Shown here: in pieces, positions 1 through 8,668 of the stretch | Layout of the letters: each line of letters starts with the position of its first letter | How positions within the stretch are numbered: the first letter of the stretch is position 1 | Source of the DNA: a virus | IMG/VR virus record: IMGVR_UViG_3300022188_000026 | Span: 1-37,795 of that record | DNA: 37,795 nucleotides | Reading direction: 5' to 3' (one strand) | Notes under the pieces: generated by a model | Seen by the model: the letters and a program-made list of their open reading frames with translations, nothing else | What the model was told of the DNA's origin: nothing | Database searches by the model: none | Translations under genes and position numbers: made by a program

Positions 1-860
1 CAGCAAACTGGGGTGGGGAAGCTGGGGGTGCAAATGCCACTTCATTTTATGAAGAGCATCCTAATCCCCCAGAGCATCCAGGCCCAGTTATTACCACACA
101 ACGAGCTGCAGATTTTGCATACTATGTCGCAACACATAATCATAAACAAATAGTAAAATGGCTAAAAAATCACCCTGAAGTTTTTCAGCCAGATCCTAAC
201 GCAGTCCCAGTTACTAAACAGTATATAGAAAATTTTAAAAGTAACTTGGATCCTTATAAACAAATTACCCTGCAAAATCTTGAGCCTTTCTTTAACTACA
301 ATAACCAAGGGAACACAGCTCAAGGAAATACAACCCAAGGAAATATAACCCAAGGGAACACAGCTCAAGGGAACACAGCTCAAGGGAACACAGCTCAAGG
401 GAACACAGCTCAAGGGAATACAGTTGATTATAACACACTGGCCAGTAATGACTTACTTTCAAATTTGGTTAACTTTAGAATAGGTGATCAAACAGTACAG
501 TTAAGGCCTAAGTCTAGCCAACGAACTTTAGATTCACTTTTAAACTATTTAAGTGAAAAGGAAAAGAATCGAATTTATGAAGAGTCTTTTTTACTGGATG
601 ATAGTCAAAAGGCTGCGTTATTAAAAGCTAAACGTGAAGCTGCTGAGCCTTCTACAATAGATAAATTTACTCAAATACTTGGCTTAGGAAAAGATATAGC
701 CAGTGTCACTTCTTATATTACTGGAGACAGACCTGAAGAGTTATGGGATAAAGTTACTTCAGGAGCTGGAAGTCTTTGGGACACAATTACAGGATCAGGA
801 TCAGGACTTAGTGCTTTTATGGATCCTGAAAAATATGCCTCATTAATTACAGACTTTTAA
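1..860 (+). CDS. Virion-region protein with QGNTA repeats, 5' truncated
   Basis: The reading frame is open from the left edge (first full codon at position 3), so this is the C-terminal 285 residues of a longer protein; a TTG at 246 could pose as a start but has no ribosome site and the frame continues upstream. I do not recognise the family. Visible parts: a Pro/Gly-rich start, an aromatic/helical stretch (FAYYVATHNHKQIVKWLKNH), eight QGNTA-like pentapeptides encoded at 306-425, and a helical then Gly/Ser-rich C-terminus. It is followed after 11 bp by the next gene and lies upstream of the giant ejection-type protein, so a structural or ejection role is inferred from position only. Confidence 0.75.
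   Translation, partial: ANWGGEAGGANATSFYEEHPNPPEHPGPVITTQRAADFAYYVATHNHKQIVKWLKNHPEVFQPDPNAVPVTKQYIENFKSNLDPYKQITLQNLEPFFNYNNQGNTAQGNTTQGNITQGNTAQGNTAQGNTAQGNTAQGNTVDYNTLASNDLLSNLVNFRIGDQTVQLRPKSSQRTLDSLLNYLSEKEKNRIYEESFLLDDSQKAALLKAKREAAEPSTIDKFTQILGLGKDIASVTSYITGDRPEELWDKVTSGAGSLWDTITGSGSGLSAFMDPEKYASLITDF
306..425 (+). repeat. 15-bp tandem repeat, 8 units, in coding sequence
   Basis: Eight contiguous 15-bp units, consensus CAAGGGAACACAGCT, encode QGNTA. Units 4-7 are identical and units 1-3 and 8 carry a few changes. The length is a multiple of three, so copy-number change would keep the frame. Confidence 0.95.
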
Positions 861-871
861 TAGGAGTTATT

Positions 872-2071
872 ATGGGATTTTTCAGCTCAAGTCAAAATAG
901 CCCTAAGCCTGGCAGTTTGGCAGGTAGCTTGCAGCCTTATTTATTACAAAGAGACAAACTACTAGCTAGTTATAAAAAGCAACTTCGGCTAGAGGCTCTT
1001 ACAAAAAGTCTTTTGTCTTTAGACAATCCTTCTAAACAAGATATTCAACACTGGGCAGCAAATACAAACATCACGCCTTCAGAATTTCAAGCCCTTCAAC
1101 CTGTTATAAAAGAGATTGAAGATAAAAAGAAATTTAAAATACAAAAGACACCAAGTGGTGAAGAGCGCCAGATTAATACAGAAACTGGGCAAACAAGTAT
1201 ACTGAAACCCGGTGAGCATTTTAAAGTTATTATGAAAGAAGATGGCACAATAATACAAAAGAATACTAACACTGGTCAGATAAGTATCCTTGCTAAACCT
1301 GAAGATAAAAAGAAGTATACTACACAAGTTCTCCCTGATGGCTCAATAGTACAAATTGAAAAGTCTACAGGCAAGGAAACAGTCTTAAGGAAAGGTAAAG
1401 AATACACTCAGCTTGTAAAAGAAGATGGCTCTATTTTTCAGAAGAATATACACACTGGCCAGATGAGTATGATTAAAGGGCCTAATAAATCTAGTAGTTC
1501 TAAAATCTCAGATGATGTGCCTAAGTGGACTAAAACTGTTACTAACTTTGCTAAGACTGTTTCACAGTCAGAAGAGCCGGAAGCTGAAGCAAAAAAATAT
1601 AAAGAACTTGTTCCAGAATTAATAAATAGAGTAAATGCTAAAGCTAAAGCTGAAAATATATCACCTGAACAAGCAGTATTTCCTGCTATTACTGACTATG
1701 TTAATGAGCAAAAAACAAGAGCTCAAATTCAGTCTTTAATACCAAGAAATGATAATGCATGGTTTGGCTCAGGAAATTATAATATTGCTCAAGATACGGT
1801 TATACAATTAGCAGGGCAAGGTGTACCAATTCAAACTTTAGGAGAGGAGTTAGAAAAGAAAGGCTGGACAGATAGCCAGGTTAAAGAGTTTCTTAGTATG
1901 GCTATAAACTTTAAAACTCTTAAAGAAGCTGGCATAGACCCTAAGAGATTAGCCCATACATCTGTTCCTGAAGGTGGCTCTTTTATAGATTCAAAAGGCA
2001 ATGCCTGGGAAAGAAAAGGAAGATTTCTAGTAAACAAAATCAATGGGTGGACAATTCGTTATGACAGATAA
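872..2071 (+). CDS. Virion-region protein with four ~30-aa repeats
   Basis: Encodes 399 aa of unknown family. The ATG follows a good ribosome site (TAGGAG). Residues ~88-203 hold four related units of about 30 residues, each with a core like DGS/T-I-x-Q-x-N/E-x-x-TGQ-x-S followed by a Lys-rich linker, which suggests a repeated beta-strand structure. A helical region follows (~residues 225-270) and the C-terminus ends with a compact Gly-, Trp- and Arg-containing segment. The 3' end overlaps the next gene (stop at 2069-2071). Position between two large virion-type genes suggests a structural or ejected protein; this is inference from context and no function is assigned. Confidence 0.8.
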   Translation: MGFFSSSQNSPKPGSLAGSLQPYLLQRDKLLASYKKQLRLEALTKSLLSLDNPSKQDIQHWAANTNITPSEFQALQPVIKEIEDKKKFKIQKTPSGEERQINTETGQTSILKPGEHFKVIMKEDGTIIQKNTNTGQISILAKPEDKKKYTTQVLPDGSIVQIEKSTGKETVLRKGKEYTQLVKEDGSIFQKNIHTGQMSMIKGPNKSSSSKISDDVPKWTKTVTNFAKTVSQSEEPEAEAKKYKELVPELINRVNAKAKAENISPEQAVFPAITDYVNEQKTRAQIQSLIPRNDNAWFGSGNYNIAQDTVIQLAGQGVPIQTLGEELEKKGWTDSQVKEFLSMAINFKTLKEAGIDPKRLAHTSVPEGGSFIDSKGNAWERKGRFLVNKINGWTIRYDR

Positions 2072-5000
2072 TATTACAGGTTATAAAGTTATAGAGCCTG
2101 ATGAGATAATGACTCCAATTCCATACTCAGAACCTGATGATGGTGGGTACAAAGTTGTCTCACAAGATGAAGCACTTCAAGCTGCAAGAGCCAAACTTGG
2201 TGAGTATTTTGATGCAGTTGAAAAGTCAAAAGCTCCTAAAGAAGTAAAAGATCGATATATAAATGAGTTAAAGGCTCTTGATACTAAACTGGTCAGTGAG
2301 TATGATTCTGAAGGGCTAGAAGCACCTAAAGTAGGAATTTTTGAAACTGTTGCTTTTGCTGGAGCCGAAGCTTATCTTGCAGCTAAGCCTATTACAGCGG
2401 CTATAAAGCTTGGGCTTGAAGGAGCTTCTAAATCTTTGGCAGCTAAGACTGCAGCAAAGGCTTTTTTCAAAACTATAGGCCTTGTTGCTGCTACAGATGA
2501 AATCACTGAAGGTACTATTGAAGCAGTAGACTCTAAGATGAATAAAGATGTGCCTTGGTATGTAAAAGCCCCAATTGACCTCGGAGTTGGCTTAGTAACT
2601 GGTGTTGGCTCATGGGCTACCTTAGACAAAGCAGGTTTGACTCTTACAAAGGCAGCACAAAAATCACTGGCCAGTAAGTTATCAGTACCAGAGAAAGCTG
2701 TAGAAGATACTTTTGCAACTATTGATAAACAAGTTAAAACAGAGGCTGCTTTAAGTAGTACTTTGATTAACTTTGAAAGAGATAAAGTATTAAAAGATAC
2801 TGTAGCTGAATTACAAGATTTAAGAGCTACATTAGGCCCTGTAAGCAAGAGTAAAGAAAAAGTAGCTATAACTATTGATGACAGTAAAAAGGCTGTTAAA
2901 GAGGCCACAGAGACTCTTAAGGATATTAAAAGCACTTTAGAAAGCCCTTTAGAAACTAAGCGTTCAACAACACTCGATCTTGATCTTGAAAATCCTATTG
3001 ATGAGCCAGGTAAAAGTTTTGCAGGTTTTGAGGAAGTAAAAAAAGCTGGGAAAAACTATTTTTCTAAAGACCTCTTAAAATCTGCAAAAAATACTGAAGA
3101 TCTGCTTCGGGAACCTGAAGCTATGAATCAAACGATAAAAGCTCTTAAAGCTAAAAAGTTTGAAGGCATTCAAGACTTTGATACTGGGCTTAGATTTACT
3201 GGTGAGAGTCGAGAAGAAGTAATAACTGGGTACCAAAGGAATCGAGCCAAATATAACTTTTCTGAACTTACTCAACCTGCTACAACCACACCTGCTCCTG
3301 GGAAATATGCTGGCCTATCAGCAATTAAGCAAGGGGCTAAAGATATTTTCCCAGAGTCATTCCAAGCAGCAGAAAGTATAGATGAGTTTTTTCTAAGCAA
3401 AAAGCATGCAGAGAAGCTCATTGAAAAATTAAAGGACCAAGATTATATTGGTATAATTAAAGGGGCTAGGGGTTATGATTTTACTTCTGGCCAGTTGACA
3501 ATAAGTGACTTAGAGCTTCTTAAATTAGCTGAACAGTGCTCAGGTGATAATGCTGTATTGCCTACTTCAAAAGGCTTATTACATGGTATTATATGGGATA
3601 AGGTTAAACAGAAAATAACTGGCTTTAATCCTTTTAAAGCACTAATGTCTTTTTGGCCTAGTAAGTATGATGATATGGTGTACAGTTTTATTTCTGGGCC
3701 TAAGGGTAGGAAAATAACAGAAGATGAATTACAGACAATTGCTAAGCTTGAGGCTTTAGGTAATACCCCAGAAGAGATTGCTTTAAAAACTGGTTGGGTA
3801 AGACTTTCAAATGGAAGCCTTGCTGCTTTTAAACCTGAAGCAGAGTTAGCCTTAAAAGCCAACTGGCGTGAGCATCTTGAAGACCCAAATAAAACAACAC
3901 ATATTACTGATATAGTTGATTACCCAGATTTTGAAAAGTACTATGGTAAGACAGTAGGTAAACTGGTAAAAATTGTGCCAGCTGATGAGTATACTTTTAG
4001 TAATGGTTTTTATAATCCAATTACTAAAACTATAACTTTAAATGCTAGGCAATTAAAGGACAATAGAAAAGCTGTTCTTGAAGTTCTTAATCATGAAACT
4101 ACCCATGCTATTGCCCATTATGAAGGTCTCCCTCAAGGTGGAAGTTCAACAGCTTTTGGTGAAATATATGACTTATATGAAAAAGCAAAAGCTAAGTCTT
4201 CAAGTGAACGAACTATAGAAGATGTAATGCTTACAAAACTTGTAGATGCTGTTATTGCTAAATTCACCCCAGAAGAACAAATCAAATTTGCTACAGAAAG
4301 CAAAATGTGGAAAACTGTAACCTTTGGAAAACTAGCTTATAAACATATACTAGGTGAACAACTGGCCAGAAGCTCATCTTATAGAAAAGGTTTTGAAAAG
4401 GAAGTTATTCAAAAATTAGCAGATCCACAGTTTTTTGATGCTGAACCTATTTATAAATACTGCTTTGGAAAACGAGCCCTTTGGCTTCAAGCTTTTGAAA
4501 AGGGAGTTGATACCTTAGCTTCAAAAAAAGTTAAGTCTAACTTTTTCACAAAGTGGGAAGACCTTATGAATACCCAGGTTATTCAACCTCTTACTCACTG
4601 GGCAGACCTCAAAATAACTAACCAGACAGCTCGAACTCTGCTAGGCATTGATATGCCAAAAGAGTTTAGGGCTTTGAGCGACAAGTATATGAGGGAGTCT
4701 AATATACTGCTCAAAGATATAAATAATCTAGCTGTTGAGATTTACAAACGAGCACCAACAGAAGCGGAACAGGCCAAAGTTGTTGAGTTACTCCATGGCA
4801 AAACAACAACTAAAGATCCCATACTGGCCAGTAAGGTACAAGAAGTTCATAATCTCTGGGAAAAGATGCATGCTAAAAATATTGAACTTGGTATAAAGTC
4901 TAAAACTCTTTATGATAAGCTTACTGAGTCAGATATGAAGCACCTTAAGAAGCTTATTGATACTTCTACTGACCCAGAGGTAGTAGACAAAGCAAGACAA

Positions 5001-6896
5001 ATTTACCAACAGCAGTTAAACTCTGGCCCATATGACTATATACCTGTCTTCTTAAAAAGTAGAGAAGGTATAGTCGGTAGACAGAAAAAAGAACTGAAAA
5101 AACTACTGGCCAAGTACCAAGTAATAGTTCACCAGGCAAAAGATATTTATCCTGAAGATCTTGAATTTGCAAAAGAAAAGATTGCAATGATAGAAGACTT
5201 GCTTAAAGTAGGAAGTGCTGGTACAATAAATGCTGAACGTAAGTTACTTTCTTTAAGTGACAAAGGGATACATATTTCAATGGATCCTGAGCTTAGTCAT
5301 TACTTAGGGAAAGTTGATGAGGATGTAATATTATCTGGCAGTTACACTGTCGCTAGAGGCTTTGGTGAGGAGGCACTAAATGTGTCTCGATTTAAATTCC
5401 TTAATGCTATAAAAGAGAATCCTAACTGGGTACTTGATCCAAAGACAGACCCTGAAATGGTACCTGCCCATTTTAGAAAAGCTTCAGGTAAGTCTTGGGG
5501 CCCTCTTCAAGGATATTATGTTGACCGGAAAATTGCAGATAATATAACTGATATAAAAGAGCATGTTAATGGATTCTTAAGAGGCTATGATAAGGTAATA
5601 GGCTGGTGGAAGTACGGGAAAGCTGTTTTAAACCCAGCAACTCATGTAGGCAATTTCACTGCTAATTCAATGCTTGCATACTTTGCAGGTGTAAATCCCT
5701 GGGATGTAGATGTTTATCGTTCAGCTTTTCAAGCCTTAAAAATGGGGCCTGTCAATAAGTGGTATGCTTTAGCCAAGCCTACAGGTATGCTCAATGATAC
5801 ATTTGCTGCTGCTGAACTTTCTCAGTTTAAAAAAGACCTGACAAAGTTTAGAGAGATGCCTTCAACAATTACTACTGGCCAGAAGGTAAAAGACTTTATT
5901 GAGTATTCTTTAACTAAGCCATCTCAAGCTTACGAAAAGAGCGAGCAATTGTTCAAAATGGCAGTATTTATAAAATTTGTAAAGAAAGGTTGGTCGCCTG
6001 AAGCTGCTGCTGCCCGAGCTGAGGAATACCTTTTTAATTATCGCGATATACCTCCGATCGTGAGGCATTATAAAAGGTTTGCATCACCTTTCTTTACATT
6101 TTATTATAAAGCTTCAGGATTAGCACCTAAGGTAATCTTAAGACACCCAGAAAAGGTTGCTGCTTTAGCTGCTACTTATGCAGGATGGCAATACATTGCA
6201 GAGAAGAAAACAGGTGTAACTGATGCCCAAATAAAAGCTGCAAAAACTTTATCTCCCTCTGTTGATTCATTTAGTTTGTTACTTCCAAAGACATCTATAG
6301 AAGGCGACCCAATTTTCTGGGATGTTGGTAGACTAGTTCCTTTTGGCCAATATGGAGATACCTGGGGCCAAACAGGTCTACCTATTGGGGGCTTAGCTCC
6401 TACAGCAAATCCATTTATTAATATCTTTTATGCAATTGCTACAAACCGAGACATGTTTACAGGGAGTGATTTAGTTTCACCTGAATTAGATTCTCTGCAA
6501 GAAAGAGCTCAAAAGTGGTTTTCATATACCTGGAAAAATATGTTACCTTCTTTAGTACCGGGAGGCTATGGATTTGATAGAATAGCTAAAGGTGTTAAGG
6601 CAATTAACGCTGATATGAGAGACTACACTGGCCAGAGAGTAACATTAACTGATAGCCTTATGAGAACTATACTTGGGATTAAAACAACTATAGTAACTAA
6701 GGAGGCAGTAAATGCAGCATATAAAGGTACGCTAGGAAAGATGACTATTGATGTTGGTAGGAGAATACATAAGGTCAAAATGATGTATAAGCGACATGAG
6801 ATTGATTCTCATGAAATGAATGCAGCCATAGGAAAGCTTAGACAGCAAAAGAAACTTTACAAAGCTATGTTACGAGATGCAAGGAGTGCATTTTGA
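2043..6896 (+). CDS. Giant ejection/polyvalent-type virion protein with HExxH peptidase motif
   Basis: Encodes 1617 aa. Residues ~95-210 are Ala-rich and hydrophobic and could insert in membrane. A zinc-peptidase motif HETTH (H684, E685, H688) is followed by AIAHYEG. Long helical regions follow, and the C-terminal third (NPATHVGNFTANSMLAYF, then EEYLFNYRDIPP and an SPFFTFYYKAS segment) resembles the C-terminal part of very large podoviral internal virion/polyvalent proteins. Such proteins are packaged and ejected ahead of DNA; the HExxH domain could cut a host or virion protein. The start is uncertain: ATG 2043 has no ribosome site, while ATG 2061 has a weak GGTGG 10 bp upstream. It overlaps the previous gene, and its TGA overlaps the next gene's TTG. 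The family call is by resemblance from memory. Confidence 0.75.
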   Translation: MGGQFVMTDNITGYKVIEPDEIMTPIPYSEPDDGGYKVVSQDEALQAARAKLGEYFDAVEKSKAPKEVKDRYINELKALDTKLVSEYDSEGLEAPKVGIFETVAFAGAEAYLAAKPITAAIKLGLEGASKSLAAKTAAKAFFKTIGLVAATDEITEGTIEAVDSKMNKDVPWYVKAPIDLGVGLVTGVGSWATLDKAGLTLTKAAQKSLASKLSVPEKAVEDTFATIDKQVKTEAALSSTLINFERDKVLKDTVAELQDLRATLGPVSKSKEKVAITIDDSKKAVKEATETLKDIKSTLESPLETKRSTTLDLDLENPIDEPGKSFAGFEEVKKAGKNYFSKDLLKSAKNTEDLLREPEAMNQTIKALKAKKFEGIQDFDTGLRFTGESREEVITGYQRNRAKYNFSELTQPATTTPAPGKYAGLSAIKQGAKDIFPESFQAAESIDEFFLSKKHAEKLIEKLKDQDYIGIIKGARGYDFTSGQLTISDLELLKLAEQCSGDNAVLPTSKGLLHGIIWDKVKQKITGFNPFKALMSFWPSKYDDMVYSFISGPKGRKITEDELQTIAKLEALGNTPEEIALKTGWVRLSNGSLAAFKPEAELALKANWREHLEDPNKTTHITDIVDYPDFEKYYGKTVGKLVKIVPADEYTFSNGFYNPITKTITLNARQLKDNRKAVLEVLNHETTHAIAHYEGLPQGGSSTAFGEIYDLYEKAKAKSSSERTIEDVMLTKLVDAVIAKFTPEEQIKFATESKMWKTVTFGKLAYKHILGEQLARSSSYRKGFEKEVIQKLADPQFFDAEPIYKYCFGKRALWLQAFEKGVDTLASKKVKSNFFTKWEDLMNTQVIQPLTHWADLKITNQTARTLLGIDMPKEFRALSDKYMRESNILLKDINNLAVEIYKRAPTEAEQAKVVELLHGKTTTKDPILASKVQEVHNLWEKMHAKNIELGIKSKTLYDKLTESDMKHLKKLIDTSTDPEVVDKARQIYQQQLNSGPYDYIPVFLKSREGIVGRQKKELKKLLAKYQVIVHQAKDIYPEDLEFAKEKIAMIEDLLKVGSAGTINAERKLLSLSDKGIHISMDPELSHYLGKVDEDVILSGSYTVARGFGEEALNVSRFKFLNAIKENPNWVLDPKTDPEMVPAHFRKASGKSWGPLQGYYVDRKIADNITDIKEHVNGFLRGYDKVIGWWKYGKAVLNPATHVGNFTANSMLAYFAGVNPWDVDVYRSAFQALKMGPVNKWYALAKPTGMLNDTFAAAELSQFKKDLTKFREMPSTITTGQKVKDFIEYSLTKPSQAYEKSEQLFKMAVFIKFVKKGWSPEAAAARAEEYLFNYRDIPPIVRHYKRFASPFFTFYYKASGLAPKVILRHPEKVAALAATYAGWQYIAEKKTGVTDAQIKAAKTLSPSVDSFSLLLPKTSIEGDPIFWDVGRLVPFGQYGDTWGQTGLPIGGLAPTANPFINIFYAIATNRDMFTGSDLVSPELDSLQERAQKWFSYTWKNMLPSLVPGGYGFDRIAKGVKAINADMRDYTGQRVTLTDSLMRTILGIKTTIVTKEAVNAAYKGTLGKMTIDVGRRIHKVKMMYKRHEIDSHEMNAAIGKLRQQKKLYKAMLRDARSAF

Positions 6897-7174
6897 AAGA
6901 ATCTTATATTCTAGTTTTTTTAAGTTTTATCTTAGTAATAATTGGCAGAATTATATTTGGATTCTTTAACAAAGGAGGGCTTGAGTATGTGAAAATAAAA
7001 GACTGCTCAAAGTTAAGAGCTGCTTGTTGTTTGCCAACAGTAAAACAAAATGTATCAGCACTTAATGAACGGACTAAAAAGGAGGATGAGGCAATACAAA
7101 ATATTTTTCTTGAACTTAAAGATTTACATGCTGCAATACAAGCTGTGTATCTTGAAATTTTAAAAAAGGAGTAA
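6893..7174 (+). CDS. Small single-span membrane protein (holin/spanin-like candidate)
   Basis: Encodes 93 aa starting at TTG, chosen because AAGGAG lies 6 bp upstream and the codon overlaps the previous stop (TTGA). Residues ~5-24 form one hydrophobic span, followed by a positively charged and Cys-containing segment and a helical, charged C-terminus (about residues 50-93). One N-terminal span plus a coiled-coil-like tail fits an inner-membrane spanin or a small holin, and the place after the virion genes suits a lysis cassette, but no family is recognised. Confidence 0.7.
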   Translation: MKESYILVFLSFILVIIGRIIFGFFNKGGLEYVKIKDCSKLRAACCLPTVKQNVSALNERTKKEDEAIQNIFLELKDLHAAIQAVYLEILKKE

Positions 7175-7176
7175 TT

Positions 7177-7434
7177 ATGGATAAGTTTAATACAGGTTTA
7201 AGTATTCTACAAGGAGTATTTTCTTTGATTCATTTTGCTGAAGCCTGGTATTCTGATACACCAAAAACGGGCGAGCAAAAGAAACAACTCGTTATGAGTG
7301 GCCTTGAGTCAATTGTAAAGTCAGCTGAGGCTGTTACTACAGGTGGAGCACATAAGACTTGGGAGAAAATTGAAAAGATTGCCCCTGAGTTTATTGATGA
7401 CTCAGCTCAGCTATTATATCCACCAAACAAATAA
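7177..7434 (+). CDS. Small helical protein of unknown function
   Basis: Encodes 85 aa. The ribosome site AAGGAG overlaps the upstream stop region and only 2 bp separate the genes, so the two are almost certainly co-translated. The sequence is mostly helical, with a mildly hydrophobic N-terminus (LSILQGVFSLIHFAEAW), too short and interrupted to call a membrane span, and an Ala/Lys/Glu middle. Similar short proteins often sit beside holin-type genes in phages; this is position-based inference only. Confidence 0.65.
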   Translation: MDKFNTGLSILQGVFSLIHFAEAWYSDTPKTGEQKKQLVMSGLESIVKSAEAVTTGGAHKTWEKIEKIAPEFIDDSAQLLYPPNK

Positions 7435-7451
7435 ACGAATAAGGAGGTATT

Positions 7452-7769
7452 ATGGTAAATTTAAATGGAATGCCTTTTGACTTTGGCTTTGCTATCAAAG
7501 CTATGAAGAAAGGTAAAAAAGTTGCTCGTAAAGGTTGGAATGGAAAAAATATGTGGCTTGTTTATATGTCAGGAATGACACTACCAGCTTTTAATGATCA
7601 GACTTCTGGCAAAAAAGTAAATGACCGAACAGCCAAATTAATTGGAAAAGACACTCTTTTGGAAACATTACCTTATATTGCAATGTGGACAGCAGATAAA
7701 AAATGGTTACCTGGATGGCTTGCATCACAAACTGATATGCTTGCCGAGGATTGGTATATTGTAGGCTAA
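7452..7769 (+). CDS. tad2: Tad2-type anti-Thoeris protein (DUF2829)
   Basis: Encodes 105 aa with the hallmarks of the DUF2829/Tad2 family: an N-terminal FAIKAMKKGKKVARKGWNGK, then YIAMWTADKKWLPGWLASQ and the C-terminal SQTDMLAEDWYIV. Tad2 proteins form complexes that bind and sequester the cyclic ADP-ribose signal (gcADPR) made by the Thoeris sensor ThsB, so the effector ThsA is not activated; some members also bind cyclic dinucleotides. It is somewhat longer than the SPO1 protein because of an insert around residues 45-65. The ribosome site is AAGGAGG. The stop overlaps the next start (TAATG). Family assignment is strong; which signal it binds is not visible. Confidence 0.88.
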   Translation: MVNLNGMPFDFGFAIKAMKKGKKVARKGWNGKNMWLVYMSGMTLPAFNDQTSGKKVNDRTAKLIGKDTLLETLPYIAMWTADKKWLPGWLASQTDMLAEDWYIVG

Positions 7770-7939
7770 TGACCCGACAATGCTCAAATTGTGGAAGGTA
7801 TAAAACCCCATGTTTTTACCTTAATATTAAAAGGCTTGCTGAAGAGAAACAAGAGTCTTGCCCTATGTGGACTCCTATTTCTTTTCACAAGCCTTACTTA
7901 AGAGACAAAGTAATTGCTAAACTAAAAAAGTTTGGTTAA
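7769..7939 (+). CDS. Short four-cysteine (zinc-ribbon-like) protein
   Basis: Encodes 56 aa. I chose ATG 7769 because it overlaps the Tad2 stop as TAATG, typical of translational coupling; an in-frame TTG at 7751 would add six residues inside tad2. Cys at residues 5, 8, 15 and 31 (CSNC, then PCFY and SCPMW) could bind zinc. The C-terminus is basic (KVIAKLKKFG). It is the last + strand gene before the convergent operon. Function unknown; partner or accessory to Tad2 is only a possibility. Confidence 0.6.
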   Translation: MTRQCSNCGRYKTPCFYLNIKRLAEEKQESCPMWTPISFHKPYLRDKVIAKLKKFG

Positions 7940-7977
7940 ACTTTTTCTACCCCAAATAGTATTATTAATCCGTGTAG

Positions 7978-8017
7978 AGTTTAAGTGATAATAAGTATAA
8001 CCTTTATCACTTAAACT
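7978..8017. terminator. Hairpin between convergent operons, candidate bidirectional terminator
   Basis: Two perfect 14-nt arms, AGTTTAAGTGATAA (7978-7991) and its complement (8004-8017), enclose a 12-nt loop. It lies between the last + gene (ends 7939) and the last - gene (ends 8059). There is no long T-tract on either side, so strength as an intrinsic terminator is uncertain. Confidence 0.55.
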
Positions 8018-8058
8018 TACTGGAGTTAATACCAGCCAAATTGAAACAATAAATATTA

Positions 8059-8235
8059 TTACTTTTTTTGCCATAAACATGTTGAGCTACCTTTTATTAT
8101 AACTTGTTCATAGCCATGAGTAACATATAATTTTTTAACTTTATAATTATAAACAGTTATTATACTGACAAACGATACAAAAGTACAGGCTACTAAAGTC
8201 ACTAAAGCAATGATAATTTTAACTTCTTTATCCAT
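8059..8235 (-). CDS. Small single-span membrane protein
   Basis: Encodes 58 aa. The start at 8235 is chosen because a strong AGAGGAGG sits 8 bp upstream inside the end of the deaminase gene; the longer frame to 8265 lacks such a site. Residues ~5-26 form one hydrophobic span (IIIALVTLVACTFVSFVSII), followed by a basic, Tyr-rich tail of about 30 residues. It is the promoter-distal gene of the replication operon. No family recognised. Confidence 0.65.
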   Translation of the reverse strand: MDKEVKIIIALVTLVACTFVSFVSIITVYNYKVKKLYVTHGYEQVIIKGSSTCLWQKK

Positions 8236-8236
8236 T

Positions 8237-8668
8237 TTAAGCCTCCTCTGGGTTAAATTTTTCACAGATAATCTTTGCCTCAGTTAGCATTTCTATAGCT
8301 TTCATCTGGCCAGTAGACCAACTTGATAACACTTCTTCCGTTGTACTAAAAACCACCTGTTTTACACCCATTTGAACTATCAGTCCTGCACAATACTGGC
8401 AAGGACAATAAGGCCAAATATAAATTGAATCTGCTTTAGCCGCTCTATTCATTGTCATTATTGCATTCATTTCAGCATGTACTGGAGTGCTTGTTTCATT
8501 TTCTATACCTCTAGGAGGGCCGTTATACCCTGTTCCTAGTATTATATTATTCTTATCTGTTATAACACAGCCGACTTTATGCTTTTCCTTACTCCAGGAC
8601 GCAATTTCCTTAGCAAGCTTAAGCATCCGTTTCTGCCAAATACTGCTTGGTGTATTCCTTGAGAACAT
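8237..8668 (-). CDS. dCMP/cytidine deaminase family protein
   Basis: Encodes 143 aa. Zinc-site residues are clear: H64-A-E66 (HAEMN) and P-C90-x-x-C93 (PCQYC), with the substrate-side TGYNGPPRG at ~46-54. These match the deoxycytidylate deaminase family, which converts dCMP to dUMP and so feeds thymidylate synthesis, consistent with ThyX and a dUTPase-like gene in the same operon. The start at 8668 has GAGGAGGT 7 bp upstream and lies 50 bp inside the helicase gene. The length is slightly short for T4-type enzymes but usual for small phage members. Confidence 0.9.
   Translation of the reverse strand: MFSRNTPSSIWQKRMLKLAKEIASWSKEKHKVGCVITDKNNIILGTGYNGPPRGIENETSTPVHAEMNAIMTMNRAAKADSIYIWPYCPCQYCAGLIVQMGVKQVVFSTTEEVLSSWSTGQMKAIEMLTEAKIICEKFNPEEA

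Noticed and set aside
246-860. TTG at 246 as the true start of the first gene
   Set aside because: The same frame is open to the window edge with normal protein-like sequence, and there is no ribosome site before 246.
2372-2935. 187-aa minus-strand frame inside the giant protein gene
   Set aside because: Antisense shadow of a helical coding region; no ribosome site and opposite to the operon.
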